NCBI GenBank assembly: GCA_003265435.1
Contig: NOXC01000002.1
Coordinates: 62,001 to 126,000, forward strand
Direction: 5' to 3'
From: Cellvibrionaceae bacterium AOL6
GTDB lineage: Bacteria > Pseudomonadota > Gammaproteobacteria > Pseudomonadales > Cellvibrionaceae
DNA: 64,000 bases
Numbering within the stretch: position 1 is the stretch's first letter; each line of letters starts with the position of its first letter. The notes under the pieces were generated by a model. That model was not told the DNA's origin and ran no database searches. It was given only the letters and a program-made list of their open reading frames with translations. Position numbers and translations under genes: made by a program. Shown one piece after another: positions 55,276 through 64,000 of this stretch.

Positions 55276-56541
55276 TCACCAGCGATAATCCGCTCCCAAA
55301 CTGAAGAAGCTAAAATCAACGAGGCCTGGATTTTCTCCGAGTTGAGGGTCCGAATTGTTCGACCCACTGATGTAGTTCTCATAGGATGCATGGAAATTGA
55401 ACGCACCAAAGGTATACTGCCCTCGCAACCGGAAGCTCAATGCATGAAATTCAGAAAGCCTATAATCGCTTGAATAATAACCATCAGCACGATCTACAAG
55501 ATAATAGTTTCGATAAAAGTTCGCCGCGGTCTGATGATAGAATCGGACACGTGGCACCACCTGGAAGTTACCAAAATTTTGATACCAAGCCAAATTAACC
55601 GTGTGCGAATTCGTACCCCAGTCCGTCGAGAAAAATCGGTAATCACTATGTAGAGCAGCGTTGGCCTTTGCAATAAACCAGCGAGCCTGAAGATTTAATG
55701 CAGCCTGTTTTCGCACATCAGGCCGGCTATCTGCCACAACAGCACCCTCGACATACTGGCCACTCTCTTCATCATAATGATAGGCGATATAGGCCTGCTT
55801 GTATGGGTCAGACATGAAACCGTTGTACACGGCATAGTTCACACTTCCACCGAGGAGCAGTGTTCGATTCACAACATGGGACAAGCCCATAGAAGCACTT
55901 AGACTCTGCTTTTCCTCTTCTAGTGGACGCAAGGGGTATAGGAGCTCATTACTATCCCCAATGTATACGCCGGCATCGGTCGGCTCTATGGTATCGAATG
56001 AAACCCCTGTAGATAGATCAAACGTCGTGTTTTTGTCGTTGAACCAAGAGGTGTGATTTATCGTACCGCTTACGGAGTTATAGTCATTCTCAGTCGATAC
56101 ACCGAAGCCGAAACCAAACTTAGACGTAGACTCATAGAGCTCAAAGCCTAGGCTGACATCAGTACGTTGCTCTTCAATACTTGCTCCACTCATTACCTGA
56201 ACAGGCTTGACATCTCCATTTTCGTCAACGACCGGTTGAACGAACATTGGCGAAGCGCCAGACATCGACTCTGTTCCGATCCCTATAGAGTAGGCCTTAT
56301 TCGCCACCAACGGACCACTTACTAGAAATTGGTGTACCGAGATCTCGTAACGAGCGATTGGCCCTCCCAAGCTGGAGAGCGCATGCTCTTGCTGATCTGC
56401 TTCAGCATAGCTTGTGTATCGATAACTTGCTGTGTGTTTATCAGGAGCCGCTTCAGCCTGAGCATCCTGAACAACCATTCCGGGCAAACTCATTGCCGCG
56501 CATGTCAATGCACCAAGCGTAATGTTTGCTTCTTTCTTCAT
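55276..56541 (-). CDS. DUF3570 outer-membrane beta-barrel protein
   Basis: A 421-residue exported protein with a signal peptide (GALTCAAMSLPGMVVQDAQAEA), alternating hydrophobic beta-strands rich in Tyr and Gly throughout (for example LGFELYESTSKFGFGFGVST) and a C-terminal aromatic (GADYRW), as in outer-membrane barrels. DUF3570 proteins occur with DUF4266 lipoproteins and ApbE in flavin-linked electron-transfer gene sets; the function is unknown. 27 bp after the DUF4266 gene. Confidence 0.85.
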   Translation of the reverse strand: MKKEANITLGALTCAAMSLPGMVVQDAQAEAAPDKHTASYRYTSYAEADQQEHALSSLGGPIARYEISVHQFLVSGPLVANKAYSIGIGTESMSGASPMFVQPVVDENGDVKPVQVMSGASIEEQRTDVSLGFELYESTSKFGFGFGVSTENDYNSVSGTINHTSWFNDKNTTFDLSTGVSFDTIEPTDAGVYIGDSNELLYPLRPLEEEKQSLSASMGLSHVVNRTLLLGGSVNYAVYNGFMSDPYKQAYIAYHYDEESGQYVEGAVVADSRPDVRKQAALNLQARWFIAKANAALHSDYRFFSTDWGTNSHTVNLAWYQNFGNFQVVPRVRFYHQTAANFYRNYYLVDRADGYYSSDYRLSEFHALSFRLRGQYTFGAFNFHASYENYISGSNNSDPQLGENPGLVDFSFFSLGADYRW

Positions 56542-56568
56542 TTTTTATATCCCCTTGATTCGGGTGAA

Positions 56569-56787
56569 TTAGTTACACCCACAACCACCACCGGCCACCT
56601 CTGAGCCTGAGCTGGTGGCCTCTTTTGCAAAGTAAACATGGTCAACCAATTTACTTTCAAGAGGATCTGGTACGAAAGCCATTTCATTCTTGGCCAAAAT
56701 CCCTTTTTCCCAGGGCTTCACTGTGGAACAACCAGCCCCAACTGAAAGAATTCCTACACTAAACATCACAGCAAGTAGTTTTTTCAC
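56569..56787 (-). CDS. DUF4266 lipoprotein
   Basis: A 72-residue lipoprotein (lipobox VGAGC, Cys20) with the DUF4266 pattern CSTVKPWEKGILAKNEMA near the start and a C-terminal Gly-rich Cys tail GGGCGCN. The two tail cysteines are conserved in the family and may bind a metal or cluster or be redox active; this is inference. It lies 8 bp after tlpA and 27 bp before the DUF3570 gene. Confidence 0.85.
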   Translation of the reverse strand: MKKLLAVMFSVGILSVGAGCSTVKPWEKGILAKNEMAFVPDPLESKLVDHVYFAKEATSSGSEVAGGGCGCN

Positions 56788-56795
56788 AATTTACA

Positions 56796-57305
56796 TCACT
56801 CAGCTAACAGTGCTTGGATATGCTCTTCTATCTCTTTTTCGTCGCCTTTATTGAATCCTTCATGTACATAGCGAACGACGCCTTTTTTATCTACCAGGTA
56901 GGCCGTTGGCATTCCGGGAGGCTGATAGACCCCTGGTAAAGATGATTCTGGATCAGACAAAATTGGATAGGTTACAGGATACTGCTTGAGAAAACCTTCC
57001 GCATCCGAAACATCTTCATCGATGTTCACCGCTAGGACTTCAAAGCCTTTTTCATGGTATTTCGCACGTAGCTCATTCAGGACAGGCAAAGATTGTCGAC
57101 AAGGGCCGCACCAAGATGCCCAAAAATCGATATATACCACTTCACCCAAGTAGTTTTCTAGCGATAACTTAGACCCCGAATCGACGTTTTTGAGTGCCGG
57201 CAAAGTGAAACCAGGCGCGGTCACCCCCTCTTTTACTGGCGCAGCAAATGCCGTCGACGTAACGGAAAGAACAAAAGCGCTAGCTACTAATATTTTTTTA
57301 AACAT
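56796..57305 (-). CDS. TlpA-like thioredoxin, periplasmic
   Basis: Exported thioredoxin-fold protein of about 169 residues with a signal peptide (ILVASAFVLSVTSTAFA) and the redox motif WCGPC in FWASWCGPCRQSLP, followed by cis-Pro GMPTAYLVD. It probably reduces disulfides in exported partners, receiving electrons from DsbD, whose gene lies 9 kb away. First gene of the operon with DUF4266, DUF3570 and apbE. ATG 57311 is an in-frame alternative. Confidence 0.9.
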   Translation of the reverse strand: MFKKILVASAFVLSVTSTAFAAPVKEGVTAPGFTLPALKNVDSGSKLSLENYLGEVVYIDFWASWCGPCRQSLPVLNELRAKYHEKGFEVLAVNIDEDVSDAEGFLKQYPVTYPILSDPESSLPGVYQPPGMPTAYLVDKKGVVRYVHEGFNKGDEKEIEEHIQALLAE

Positions 57306-57680
57306 GTACATCGTCCCTAAAAGTAAAGTGTAGAAAAGGATTCGTTGTTTCAGATTTGAGTATGCTACCGAGAAGACGGATAGGGTTTAAAGCCTTGTCG
57401 GACAAATATCTGAAGTGGCTCACACATTGGGTAGCGGATATCTGTTTTTCTAATTCGCGCCTATCGATTGCGGGAATTCCGGCTGGGCCCTCCCATACTT
57501 TAGTTGTTATTTCTTTGAGAGCACATTGAACCATTTTCTGTAACTGTATCTTCCCGCGAGAATTTTCAATTTCGTAAAGCCAAAATTTTGACTACTTCAC
57601 ATCTTCCCCTCCGTCAGCAACCTAGAATTCGTCCTACTGTTAGCATTCCCGCATTCGGACCACTGGTAAGGACTCTCTAG
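57306..57680. promoter_or_regulatory. Divergent intergenic region, tlpA operon and cytochrome/beta-sandwich gene
   Basis: About 375 bp, AT-rich. A 78-codon open frame on the minus strand (57298-57534) has no signal, no family resemblance and runs into tlpA, so I do not call it. Promoters for both flanking genes must lie here, but none is clear. Confidence 0.35.
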
Positions 57681-60293
57681 GTGAAAAACATATTTCTAGC
57701 GAAAACGGCTCTTGCGATTTCAATCTCGTCAGTTGTGACAGCATGCGGTGGTGGAGAGAACCTCACTACTGGGCCCAATGAGCCCGTCACCCCCACACCC
57801 ACGACAAGCCCTATCACGACACCAACACCAGGTACGCCCAGCCCAGAGCCTAGCGCCATACCACTGCCTACACCTAGCCCCTCAGGGATACCGCTACCGA
57901 CCCCAGCTCCGACGAGTACCCCTCCACCGGCCCCAACACCCGTAGCAACTCAGACCCCGGTTCCCACACCTGGTATTACTCCAGCCCCCACTCCAGAGCC
58001 CACGCCCGAACCCACTCCAGCGCCTACGCCCGAACCGACTCCAGAGCCGACTCCAGAACCCACTCCAGAACCCACTCCAGAACCCACTCCAGAACCGACT
58101 CCAGAACCGACTCCAGAACCGACTCCAGAGCCCACTCCAGAACCGACTCCAGAGCCCACTCCAGAGCCCACGCCCGAACCTACCCCAACACCCAGTTTGG
58201 GCGATGCCGTTGCCGGTCAGATGCTTTTCTCTAGTCAAAACTGCGGCTTCTGCCATGACATCGCAACAAATGAGCGAAATATCTGGGAAGGTACGGACGC
58301 AATGAACATAAGCACTGCGATACTCAATACTGGCTTAATGGCGAGTTTTAAATCGAATACGAGTACAAACGGCACAATTTTTAGTGATGAGGAGCTCGAT
58401 AATCTTGCGGCCTACATTAAAAGTGCGCTTCCCGCTACCACTCCGATCGCGATGTTCAATGCCACAGTACAAGGATATCGAGTCTCACTCGACGCCTCGG
58501 ATACCATCGAAGGCAGCACCAATAATCATCACTACGAATGGAGCGCGAACAACGGCCTCTCTGCCACCGGAAAGAACGCCGAACTGATGTTCGAAATTGA
58601 GGGCGATTACGTTATATCACTTACAGTAACGGATGAACAAAGCGGTCTTTTCGACAGTGACACCCAATCCGTGAGCATCACAGCGCCCGTCACTTCAGGC
58701 CTATGCAAGGACCAGGCACTCGCATCCTGTTTTGACTTCGAAAACGGTCTGCCTGCTGAACTCACTCATGCTGCAAGCCAATACGAAGTGGATAATAGTG
58801 TTGGATATAAGAGCAATAGCTCCGTTCGCGTAGACACGCAAAATGGAATGAATGGTGGTTTCTTTAAACTCGCTCCACCAAGCAACGACTTTTGGGCGAG
58901 GGTTTTTCTCCGCAGCAGCGGCGATCAAGCGGGCTCCTCTTATGGTGGTGATGATCAAGGGTTTGCACGAGCCCACGGTGTCATCCTAAGAGGTGAAGAC
59001 GCAGGACATCACTTGCGCATCGGCGACCACCGCTGTCAATTGGAAATCAATCGCGATGGCGACGGCCCTTTCGCACACCTCAGTGATGATCTCGAGTTAA
59101 CTTCGGGCCAGTACGGAGATGACGCCGACGTATGCCGGGAAACATTCGGCGCGCGGATGCAGCCGGACACGTGGTACTGCCTTGAGGTCCACTTCAACGG
59201 GGATGGCAATGAAGTCCAAGTATTTTGGGACAATCAAAATGTGCAGCAGCTACATGTCACTAACGATCGAACTTGGACCAACGCGGATAAAGCCCCTGGC
59301 GGTCCATGGTCGATGACTTCCGATCAGCCTTGGGGCCCCTACAGCTTTGACTACTTTGCCTTTGGCTATCAAAGTTTCAATAATTTAAACTCCGCTCCCG
59401 ATATCAGCTTTTGGTTTGATGGCGTCGCACTAAGCAGCTCGCGTATTGGTTGCGGTGATGACTACACAATCAATGCCCCTCTCCACGAATCCACACTGCT
59501 TGGTCCCACTGACAATGGCTACCCCTATGGAGACAGCGCACCTACACCCACTCCTACTCCTACTCCAGTAGGAACGCCAACACCTTCACCCTCAGAAAAT
59601 ATAATCATCGCAGAAGGCTTTGAATCAGGTACGACAGGGGAAGTTCCAGCCGAGTGGGACCTCTTTGTAGCGTATCAGTACAACCCAACCTACAATCCTG
59701 CACTCTATGATTCAATTATCAATGTGGTGGACGACAGGGCCTACTCAGGAAACAAGTCACTCCACATCTCCTCCGACTCCGCTCCAGTTCAGGTATCCAA
59801 AGCCCTCCCTGATGGTATAGATACGGCCTATGTCCGCGCGTATGTGTATCAAACTCGTCAGATGGGAAGCGTACCCAATGTCAATCACGAAACACTCATT
59901 GCTATGCGCGCAGAGGCGAATAATGTCAACACCGAAGTTCGATTTGGCGAAATCAAGGGCGTGATCGGCACCAACCACGTCCCTTCAGATGATATCGCTC
60001 CTCAACAGTCTGAATGGTATGGAGGTCCTATCGTCACCCCTAACGAGTGGCACTGTATAGAGGTCGGCTTCTTAAATAGCGGGAGCGAATCACAACTGTA
60101 TGCCTGGGTAGATGGCGAACTCGTGCACGCAATAGAATCAACTGAGGCGTTCAATAATGGGCTGAATGACCCTAATTGGATGGACGGAATGCTAGAAAAT
60201 GTTGTTTTTGGTTGGCACAGCTTTTCCAGCGAGCCAAACGAACTTTGGTTTGACGATATTGTTGTTTCTACAGCCCCGATAGGCTGCAGTTGA
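57681..60293 (+). CDS. Lipoprotein with cytochrome c domain and two related beta-sandwich (Cip1-like) domains
   Basis: An 870-residue lipoprotein (lipobox VTAC, Cys22; GTG start with AAGGA upstream). A Pro/Thr linker including about 14 E-P-T-P units covers residues 30-180. A cytochrome domain follows with haem motif CGFCH (Cys188), then a PKD-like domain (about 255-338). Two domains of similar build close the protein (about 345-590 and 640-870), both ending in a block with Trp, Phe-Asp-[GD] and a final Ile-Gly-Cys. Their pattern recalls Cip1 and related polysaccharide-lyase-like folds, so they may bind or cleave polysaccharide; this is a weak call. Alone on the plus strand between two minus-strand units. 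Confidence 0.75.
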   Translation: MKNIFLAKTALAISISSVVTACGGGENLTTGPNEPVTPTPTTSPITTPTPGTPSPEPSAIPLPTPSPSGIPLPTPAPTSTPPPAPTPVATQTPVPTPGITPAPTPEPTPEPTPAPTPEPTPEPTPEPTPEPTPEPTPEPTPEPTPEPTPEPTPEPTPEPTPEPTPEPTPTPSLGDAVAGQMLFSSQNCGFCHDIATNERNIWEGTDAMNISTAILNTGLMASFKSNTSTNGTIFSDEELDNLAAYIKSALPATTPIAMFNATVQGYRVSLDASDTIEGSTNNHHYEWSANNGLSATGKNAELMFEIEGDYVISLTVTDEQSGLFDSDTQSVSITAPVTSGLCKDQALASCFDFENGLPAELTHAASQYEVDNSVGYKSNSSVRVDTQNGMNGGFFKLAPPSNDFWARVFLRSSGDQAGSSYGGDDQGFARAHGVILRGEDAGHHLRIGDHRCQLEINRDGDGPFAHLSDDLELTSGQYGDDADVCRETFGARMQPDTWYCLEVHFNGDGNEVQVFWDNQNVQQLHVTNDRTWTNADKAPGGPWSMTSDQPWGPYSFDYFAFGYQSFNNLNSAPDISFWFDGVALSSSRIGCGDDYTINAPLHESTLLGPTDNGYPYGDSAPTPTPTPTPVGTPTPSPSENIIIAEGFESGTTGEVPAEWDLFVAYQYNPTYNPALYDSIINVVDDRAYSGNKSLHISSDSAPVQVSKALPDGIDTAYVRAYVYQTRQMGSVPNVNHETLIAMRAEANNVNTEVRFGEIKGVIGTNHVPSDDIAPQQSEWYGGPIVTPNEWHCIEVGFLNSGSESQLYAWVDGELVHAIESTEAFNNGLNDPNWMDGMLENVVFGWHSFSSEPNELWFDDIVVSTAPIGCS
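57980..58190 (+). repeat. 12-bp tandem repeat coding for E-P-T-P linker
   Basis: In-frame array of about seventeen 12-bp units (variants of CCAGAGCCCACT / CCAGAACCGACT) within the lipoprotein gene. It codes for a stiff, extended linker that sets the domains apart. Units are near-identical at DNA level, so length should vary by slippage. Confidence 0.85.
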
Positions 60294-60304
60294 TTCGCGC
60301 TTTC

Positions 60305-60333
60305 GTGTATTAGGAGGCTGCCTCCTAATACAC
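60305..60333 (+). terminator. Perfect 14-bp hairpin after the cytochrome/beta-sandwich gene
   Basis: GTGTATTAGGAGGC / GCCTCCTAATACAC with a single-base loop, 11 bp after the stop. No T-run follows; likely a terminator or mRNA 3' end structure. Confidence 0.65.
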
Positions 60334-60386
60334 GCCCTACCGGCGGTATTGACACCAGAAATCGATATTCATCGAACAGCCACGAA

Positions 60387-60419
60387 GAAAAAAAACCCGC
60401 AAACTCTTTCAAGTGCGGG
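60387..60419 (-). terminator. Intrinsic terminator of the second DUF1592-DUF1552 operon
   Basis: On the minus strand the 6-bp stem CCCGCA / TGCGGG with a 12-base loop is followed by eight T residues, 28 bp after the DUF1552 stop. Confidence 0.82.
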
Positions 60420-60447
60420 CCAAGTAGGGAATGTTAAGGGAGAGAAG

Positions 60448-61850
60448 CTAAACAAGCACGCCGGGAAGAGGGCCCTTACACGCATCAGGAATACCGAAGG
60501 AATCAATGTCCGTAAAACCTAACGCATGTGCAGCTGTAACATACATGTCACCATGGCCACGGCGATCATTGCTGAAATCAAAAAACTGCCCAGTGTTTAC
60601 GCTCCCGCCGGCTCTGCCCGCGCTAACAAAGGGAATATTTGTTCGATTGTGCTCAACATTGTTTTCGTTAGAATGCTCGCTGGTCCATATAATAAACGTG
60701 TTATCCAACATAGAACCATCGCCCTCGGGAACACTTTTCAGTTTTGTGAGGAAATACGCAAATCGTTCGGCATACCACTCAGTCACTAAGTTTCGCCCTT
60801 GAGCTTTCGCCTCAGCGCCAATTCCTCCGTGGGTCAAAGCATGATGCGCAATACTCAAACCCTTTGTGGTAAATACCGTGTTATCCGCCGCGCCCGACCA
60901 CATCAATGTTCCTACCCTTGCACGATCACACGCGAGCCCTTGCACAATTAAGCTCATCATGTTTTCACCATCAATTCGAAAACGTTCATCATAAACACCT
61001 ACTTCATCCTGCAACTCTGGAATAGAACAAGAAAGGCTTCCAGCACTCTCTTGGAACGCAAGCTGACGTTCCAACTCTCTAACCGCCTCCAAGTGTGCTT
61101 CAAGTTTATGTCGATCCTCGGCAGCAATAATGGTTTTAATTGCATCAATTTCGGCTTTCGCATGATCGATTACACTGCGCCTTTCTGCCAATCGCCGCGC
61201 AAAGTTTTCGTCGCCCCCTCCCCCCCATTCCCAGTAGTACTAAAGAGATCGTTGTAAAGGGTCTGCGCGTCCACTTGGGGGTATATGGAGACGCCCGGCG
61301 TGCCGTAGACCTGATGATAAAATGCATTCTCTGGCGTTTTCACTCCAGCAAATATATAAGGTAAGACAGTCTGCGTTTCAGGGTTTGCCATCAATCGTTG
61401 ACTGATATACTGATCTATCGAAATACCTTCGGAGTGATACACCGCTTCCTGATCTCCATCATTTGCTGTCCCGTCAGCTTTTTTGGTAAAGGCGGCAGTA
61501 AGGAGGTGCGGCGCGAGGGCAGGATGGCTGTTAGTTACATTATATGTCCGCCCGTCCGCCAGAATTTTCAAGTAAGCACCAAAATCAATTCCTCGATAAA
61601 TATTCATATCGCTTTTAAACCCATCCAGCACTCGGAAGGACTCGCCATTCACGTAGTTGGCGCCGGGGTTAGACGGAATATACCCGTCGCCATGCCCGCT
61701 TGGCGTCGTCATGAGGATAAAGCGAACGGGCGCTCTCCCCTCAGCCGCCTCGGCATGAAAAACAGGTATAAATGGCGCGGCTGCACACAACCCCAATGTT
61801 TTGATAACGGATCTACGAGAGTAATTCTTCAATAATTCTCTTTTTTTCAT
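60448..61850 (-). pseudogene. Second DUF1552 protein, Tat-exported, frameshifted by one base
   Basis: DUF1552 family member. The Tat motif SRRSVIKTLG is at the N-terminus, with LMTTPSGHGDG and typical family blocks. Near 61218 the frame is lost in a poly-G stretch (minus strand: seven G, A, five G). Restoring one G joins TGNGG to GDENFARRLAERRSVIDHAK, which then runs to LSIAHHALTHGG, IIWTSEHSNENNVEHNRTNIPFVSAG and a normal end. About 467 residues when repaired. Likely a sequencing error. It lies 12 bp after the malectin-cytochrome-DUF1592 gene, in the same order as the first DUF1592/DUF1552 pair. Confidence 0.85.
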
Positions 61851-61862
61851 TTATCACTTACC

Positions 61863-64000
61863 TCAAGGTGAAACTGCACGGCGGTGTCGAAACGCATCAC
61901 TCATCACAATTGAGCGAATCACATCTTGAATGGTTCCGCCCTCGCTGTAGGCCGTATCATTTGCTTGGCCGAGAGAACACGTATCCTGCGTCGATGGCGT
62001 CCGACCAACAGCAAATTGGAACCACTGGTAGGTGTAACACTCTCGCACATCCACACTCACAGAGAGTTTCTCTTGCAATCCTTGCGCCCCACTAAAAGCG
62101 CCATCCACGTCTGTTTTCAAAAAGTACCCGCTGTCGTCCACCGGAAAGCTATCGCCATAGATTTCTCTCCACATTCCTCGATCATCAAAATTATCCAGAG
62201 GAAAGCCAAGTGGATCCATCAAGGTATGACAACCGCCACACCCCGGATCTTCAGTATGTAATTTAAATATCTCTCGCGGATTCAGCCCTGGCACGCTTTG
62301 ATCCGGCTCACCTACTGTGGGAGGCGCAGGCGGAATCACGCCACACAGCACCTGCTCTCGTAAAAAGAGGCCCCTTGTTGTCGGCGAATGGTTGCTACGT
62401 AAAAACGGGGCTCTAGTAAGTAAACCAGCACGATAATTCGGATTTAGCTCATAGCGATCAAAACCATCCTCACCTACCGCCACAGGGCCCCCGTTTACTT
62501 CATAAAAACTCTGAGTCGCGTCATTTAAAAATCCAAAATCTACCGTGAACAACTGGCTATAGGCTGCATTGTCATCGAACACCAGTGCACCGACTGTTCT
62601 CCGAAAATCTTCTAGCGCTGCGTGCTGTTTATCATAATCTTCGGTTCCAGCATGCGGCTCCTGGATACGCATCCACTGTTCGTGAAACAGGCTTACGACT
62701 TCTTTTGCCCGCTCATCATCTAGCATTCGATTTACTTGGGTTCTCAAAATTTGATCATCATGCAGCTGAGCACTCTCAGCAAGAGCAAGCAGTTCTTCAT
62801 CAGGGACACTTCGCCAGAGAAACAACGCCAAACGCCCAGCAAGCTCATAGTGTGTTAACGGTCGTACCTGCCCCTGCCCCTCGCCCATTTCTATGTAATA
62901 CAGAAATTGCGGAGACGAGAGTATGGCTTGCAACAAGGTAGACACACCTCGGTCAAAGCTCTCGGCAAGGTATGCCGATCGAAAGACCGTTAGCAAGCGC
63001 GTTCGCTCATCACTCGAAACTGGTCTACGATACGCGCGGCGACCAATAGATTCGATGATGGCTTCGGCACAAGTTTCGTTCTCACTTGCACAATTAGGCA
63101 TCCACTGGCTTTTGGTCATCAAGGCGGCTTCAGCAACCTGAGAAGCGGCTTCAAAATACTGCTTAACCTGATTGAACTCGGGCGCCCGTGTGCTATTTAT
63201 AAAGAAATTGCCAACGAGTTGGTCCGAACTGAAGCCTCGCACGAAATCGCCTTCTACAGCGAGGAGGTCGTGAACCATACGCGCATAATCTACGCTGGCT
63301 ATTCGTCGCAATGTGCTGAACCCAGAGTCCGGAACACCACACGCCGTCACATCACCACCCTTGTCAAGAAAATCGGGCAAATTGACATCTGGACGCCCTT
63401 GATAGCCAGCAAAGTTATCTAAAATATAGTCAGCTATTTCCGTGGCGCACTCCCCTTCACAGGCGTGCGCAAACTGAAAAGGCATCTGACTGTCTATAAA
63501 ATTAATCAGCCCTGTTCGATTCCCGCAGGAGCTGCACTTGCCAGCGGTCAGGGCGTCCCCGAGCTCAGAGCGCCCTTCTCCATTCGTGCCACCATGACAA
63601 TTGGAACAAAGTCGTGCATATTTATCTGCTGTATTTTCTGCTCGTTTGATATTAATGAAGCTCAGTGTAGGGTTAAACACTACAGCCCTCATTTCTATCG
63701 AGAGAGCACCGTCGCCTACCCAAATTGCCTCAGCCTCCTTTATCAGAGCCCTGTGGTAGCTGCCTGTCTCACCGACAGGGTCAACGTTGCTCAGCCGAGG
63801 TTCGCCTTCTATCAACACATCAAATACCCTAGCGCCTGCCGCCGTATGCGTTTGCACGAGCTCAACAAAGCCAAACTCCACGTTGTAATAGCCTTCCGGC
63901 ACCTCAAATTCGTACTCGCTTTCCCCCCATCGCTCGGTGAAAAATAAGCCGTCATCTTCAGTATTCGGAACGGCGACAATAATTCCTTCTTGATTCGAGG
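61863..64000 (-). CDS. Malectin-cytochrome c-DUF1592/1588 protein (5' end outside window)
   Basis: The reading frame is open to the right edge, so the N-terminus is missing. The visible part starts inside a malectin-like carbohydrate-binding domain (DGLFFTERWGESEYEFEVPEG through LSIEMRAVVFNPTLSFINIKRA, visible residues 1-118). A cytochrome domain follows with CSNCH (visible residues 131-135), a Met-Pro pair (SQMPFQF) and a CEGEC pair. Then come DUF1587, DUF1595 (AEAIIESIGRRAYRRPVSSDER), DUF1592, DUF1588 with CGGCH (about 587-591) and DUF1585 at the C-terminus (WFQFAVGRTPSTQD). Same module order as the GH5-cytochrome protein, without the hydrolase. A GTG at 63902 is only an internal codon. Upstream gene of the second DUF1552 gene. 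Confidence 0.85.
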   Translation of the reverse strand, partial: SNQEGIIVAVPNTEDDGLFFTERWGESEYEFEVPEGYYNVEFGFVELVQTHTAAGARVFDVLIEGEPRLSNVDPVGETGSYHRALIKEAEAIWVGDGALSIEMRAVVFNPTLSFINIKRAENTADKYARLCSNCHGGTNGEGRSELGDALTAGKCSSCGNRTGLINFIDSQMPFQFAHACEGECATEIADYILDNFAGYQGRPDVNLPDFLDKGGDVTACGVPDSGFSTLRRIASVDYARMVHDLLAVEGDFVRGFSSDQLVGNFFINSTRAPEFNQVKQYFEAASQVAEAALMTKSQWMPNCASENETCAEAIIESIGRRAYRRPVSSDERTRLLTVFRSAYLAESFDRGVSTLLQAILSSPQFLYYIEMGEGQGQVRPLTHYELAGRLALFLWRSVPDEELLALAESAQLHDDQILRTQVNRMLDDERAKEVVSLFHEQWMRIQEPHAGTEDYDKQHAALEDFRRTVGALVFDDNAAYSQLFTVDFGFLNDATQSFYEVNGGPVAVGEDGFDRYELNPNYRAGLLTRAPFLRSNHSPTTRGLFLREQVLCGVIPPAPPTVGEPDQSVPGLNPREIFKLHTEDPGCGGCHTLMDPLGFPLDNFDDRGMWREIYGDSFPVDDSGYFLKTDVDGAFSGAQGLQEKLSVSVDVRECYTYQWFQFAVGRTPSTQDTCSLGQANDTAYSEGGTIQDVIRSIVMSDAFRHRRAVSP

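Noticed and set aside
57298-57534. 78-codon minus-strand frame upstream of tlpA
   Set aside because: No signal peptide, no motif, overlaps the tlpA start; more likely untranslated leader and promoter DNA.
57950-58171. Minus-strand open frame coding a Gly-Ser-Gly-Val repeat protein, and a longer Trp/Arg repeat frame in the same place
   Set aside because: Both are antisense shadows of the E-P-T-P linker repeat in the plus-strand lipoprotein gene; no ribosome site or signal.

Overview
The window reads as chromosomal DNA of a marine, polysaccharide-degrading gammaproteobacterium, probably of the Cellvibrionales/Alteromonadales type. The evidence is gene content: opgGH glucan synthesis, a complete pspF/pspABC phage-shock locus, katB-oxyR, tamAB, purU, argS, dinG, sbcB, pyrB, a large TonB-dependent receptor, and secreted lipoproteins with Pro-Thr linkers joined to glycoside-hydrolase and cytochrome domains. 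The genus is an inference. No rRNA, tRNA, CRISPR array, prophage or transposase gene was seen.

Layout. 0-5.4 kb: a Tat-exported PhoD-type phosphatase, then opgG-opgH. 5.6-9.5 kb: a small secreted protein, an ankyrin protein, a periplasmic catalase and the divergent oxyR. 9.5-12.7 kb: pspABC plus two extra small membrane-protein genes, with pspF divergent and a shared regulatory region. 12.7-21.1 kb: tamA-tamB, then an HlyD/ABC efflux operon. 21.1-31 kb: purU, an unsaturated fatty-acid oxidation pair, argS, an odd two-domain methyltransferase-like protein, bactofilin, dinG and an acyltransferase. 31-37.9 kb: a diguanylate cyclase, an EF-hand protein, pyrB, a 900-bp block of structured intergenic repeats, a GST, sbcB and a carbonic anhydrase. 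38-46.3 kb: TonB receptor plus beta-propeller phytase, a Ser/Thr kinase, a hydroxyacid dehydrogenase and a membrane-linked AraC regulator.

The most unusual part is 46.4-64.0 kb: dsbD; a 1,512-residue lipoprotein fusing a GH5 cellulase to three c-type cytochrome domains and a DUF1587/1595/1592/1588/1585 module; a Tat-exported DUF1552 protein; an operon tlpA-DUF4266-DUF3570-apbE; a lipoprotein with a cytochrome domain, a PKD-like domain and two related beta-sandwich domains; and a second DUF1592/DUF1552 pair whose DUF1592 protein carries a malectin domain and runs off the right edge. Haem, flavin-transfer, thiol-redox, outer-membrane-barrel and carbohydrate-active parts lie together. This suggests, but does not prove, a surface redox system coupled to polysaccharide attack.

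Three genes (phytase, dsbD, second DUF1552) are each broken by one missing base in or beside a homopolymer, with intact reading on both sides. This looks more like sequencing error than decay. All statements come from reading the sequence; no database search was run.
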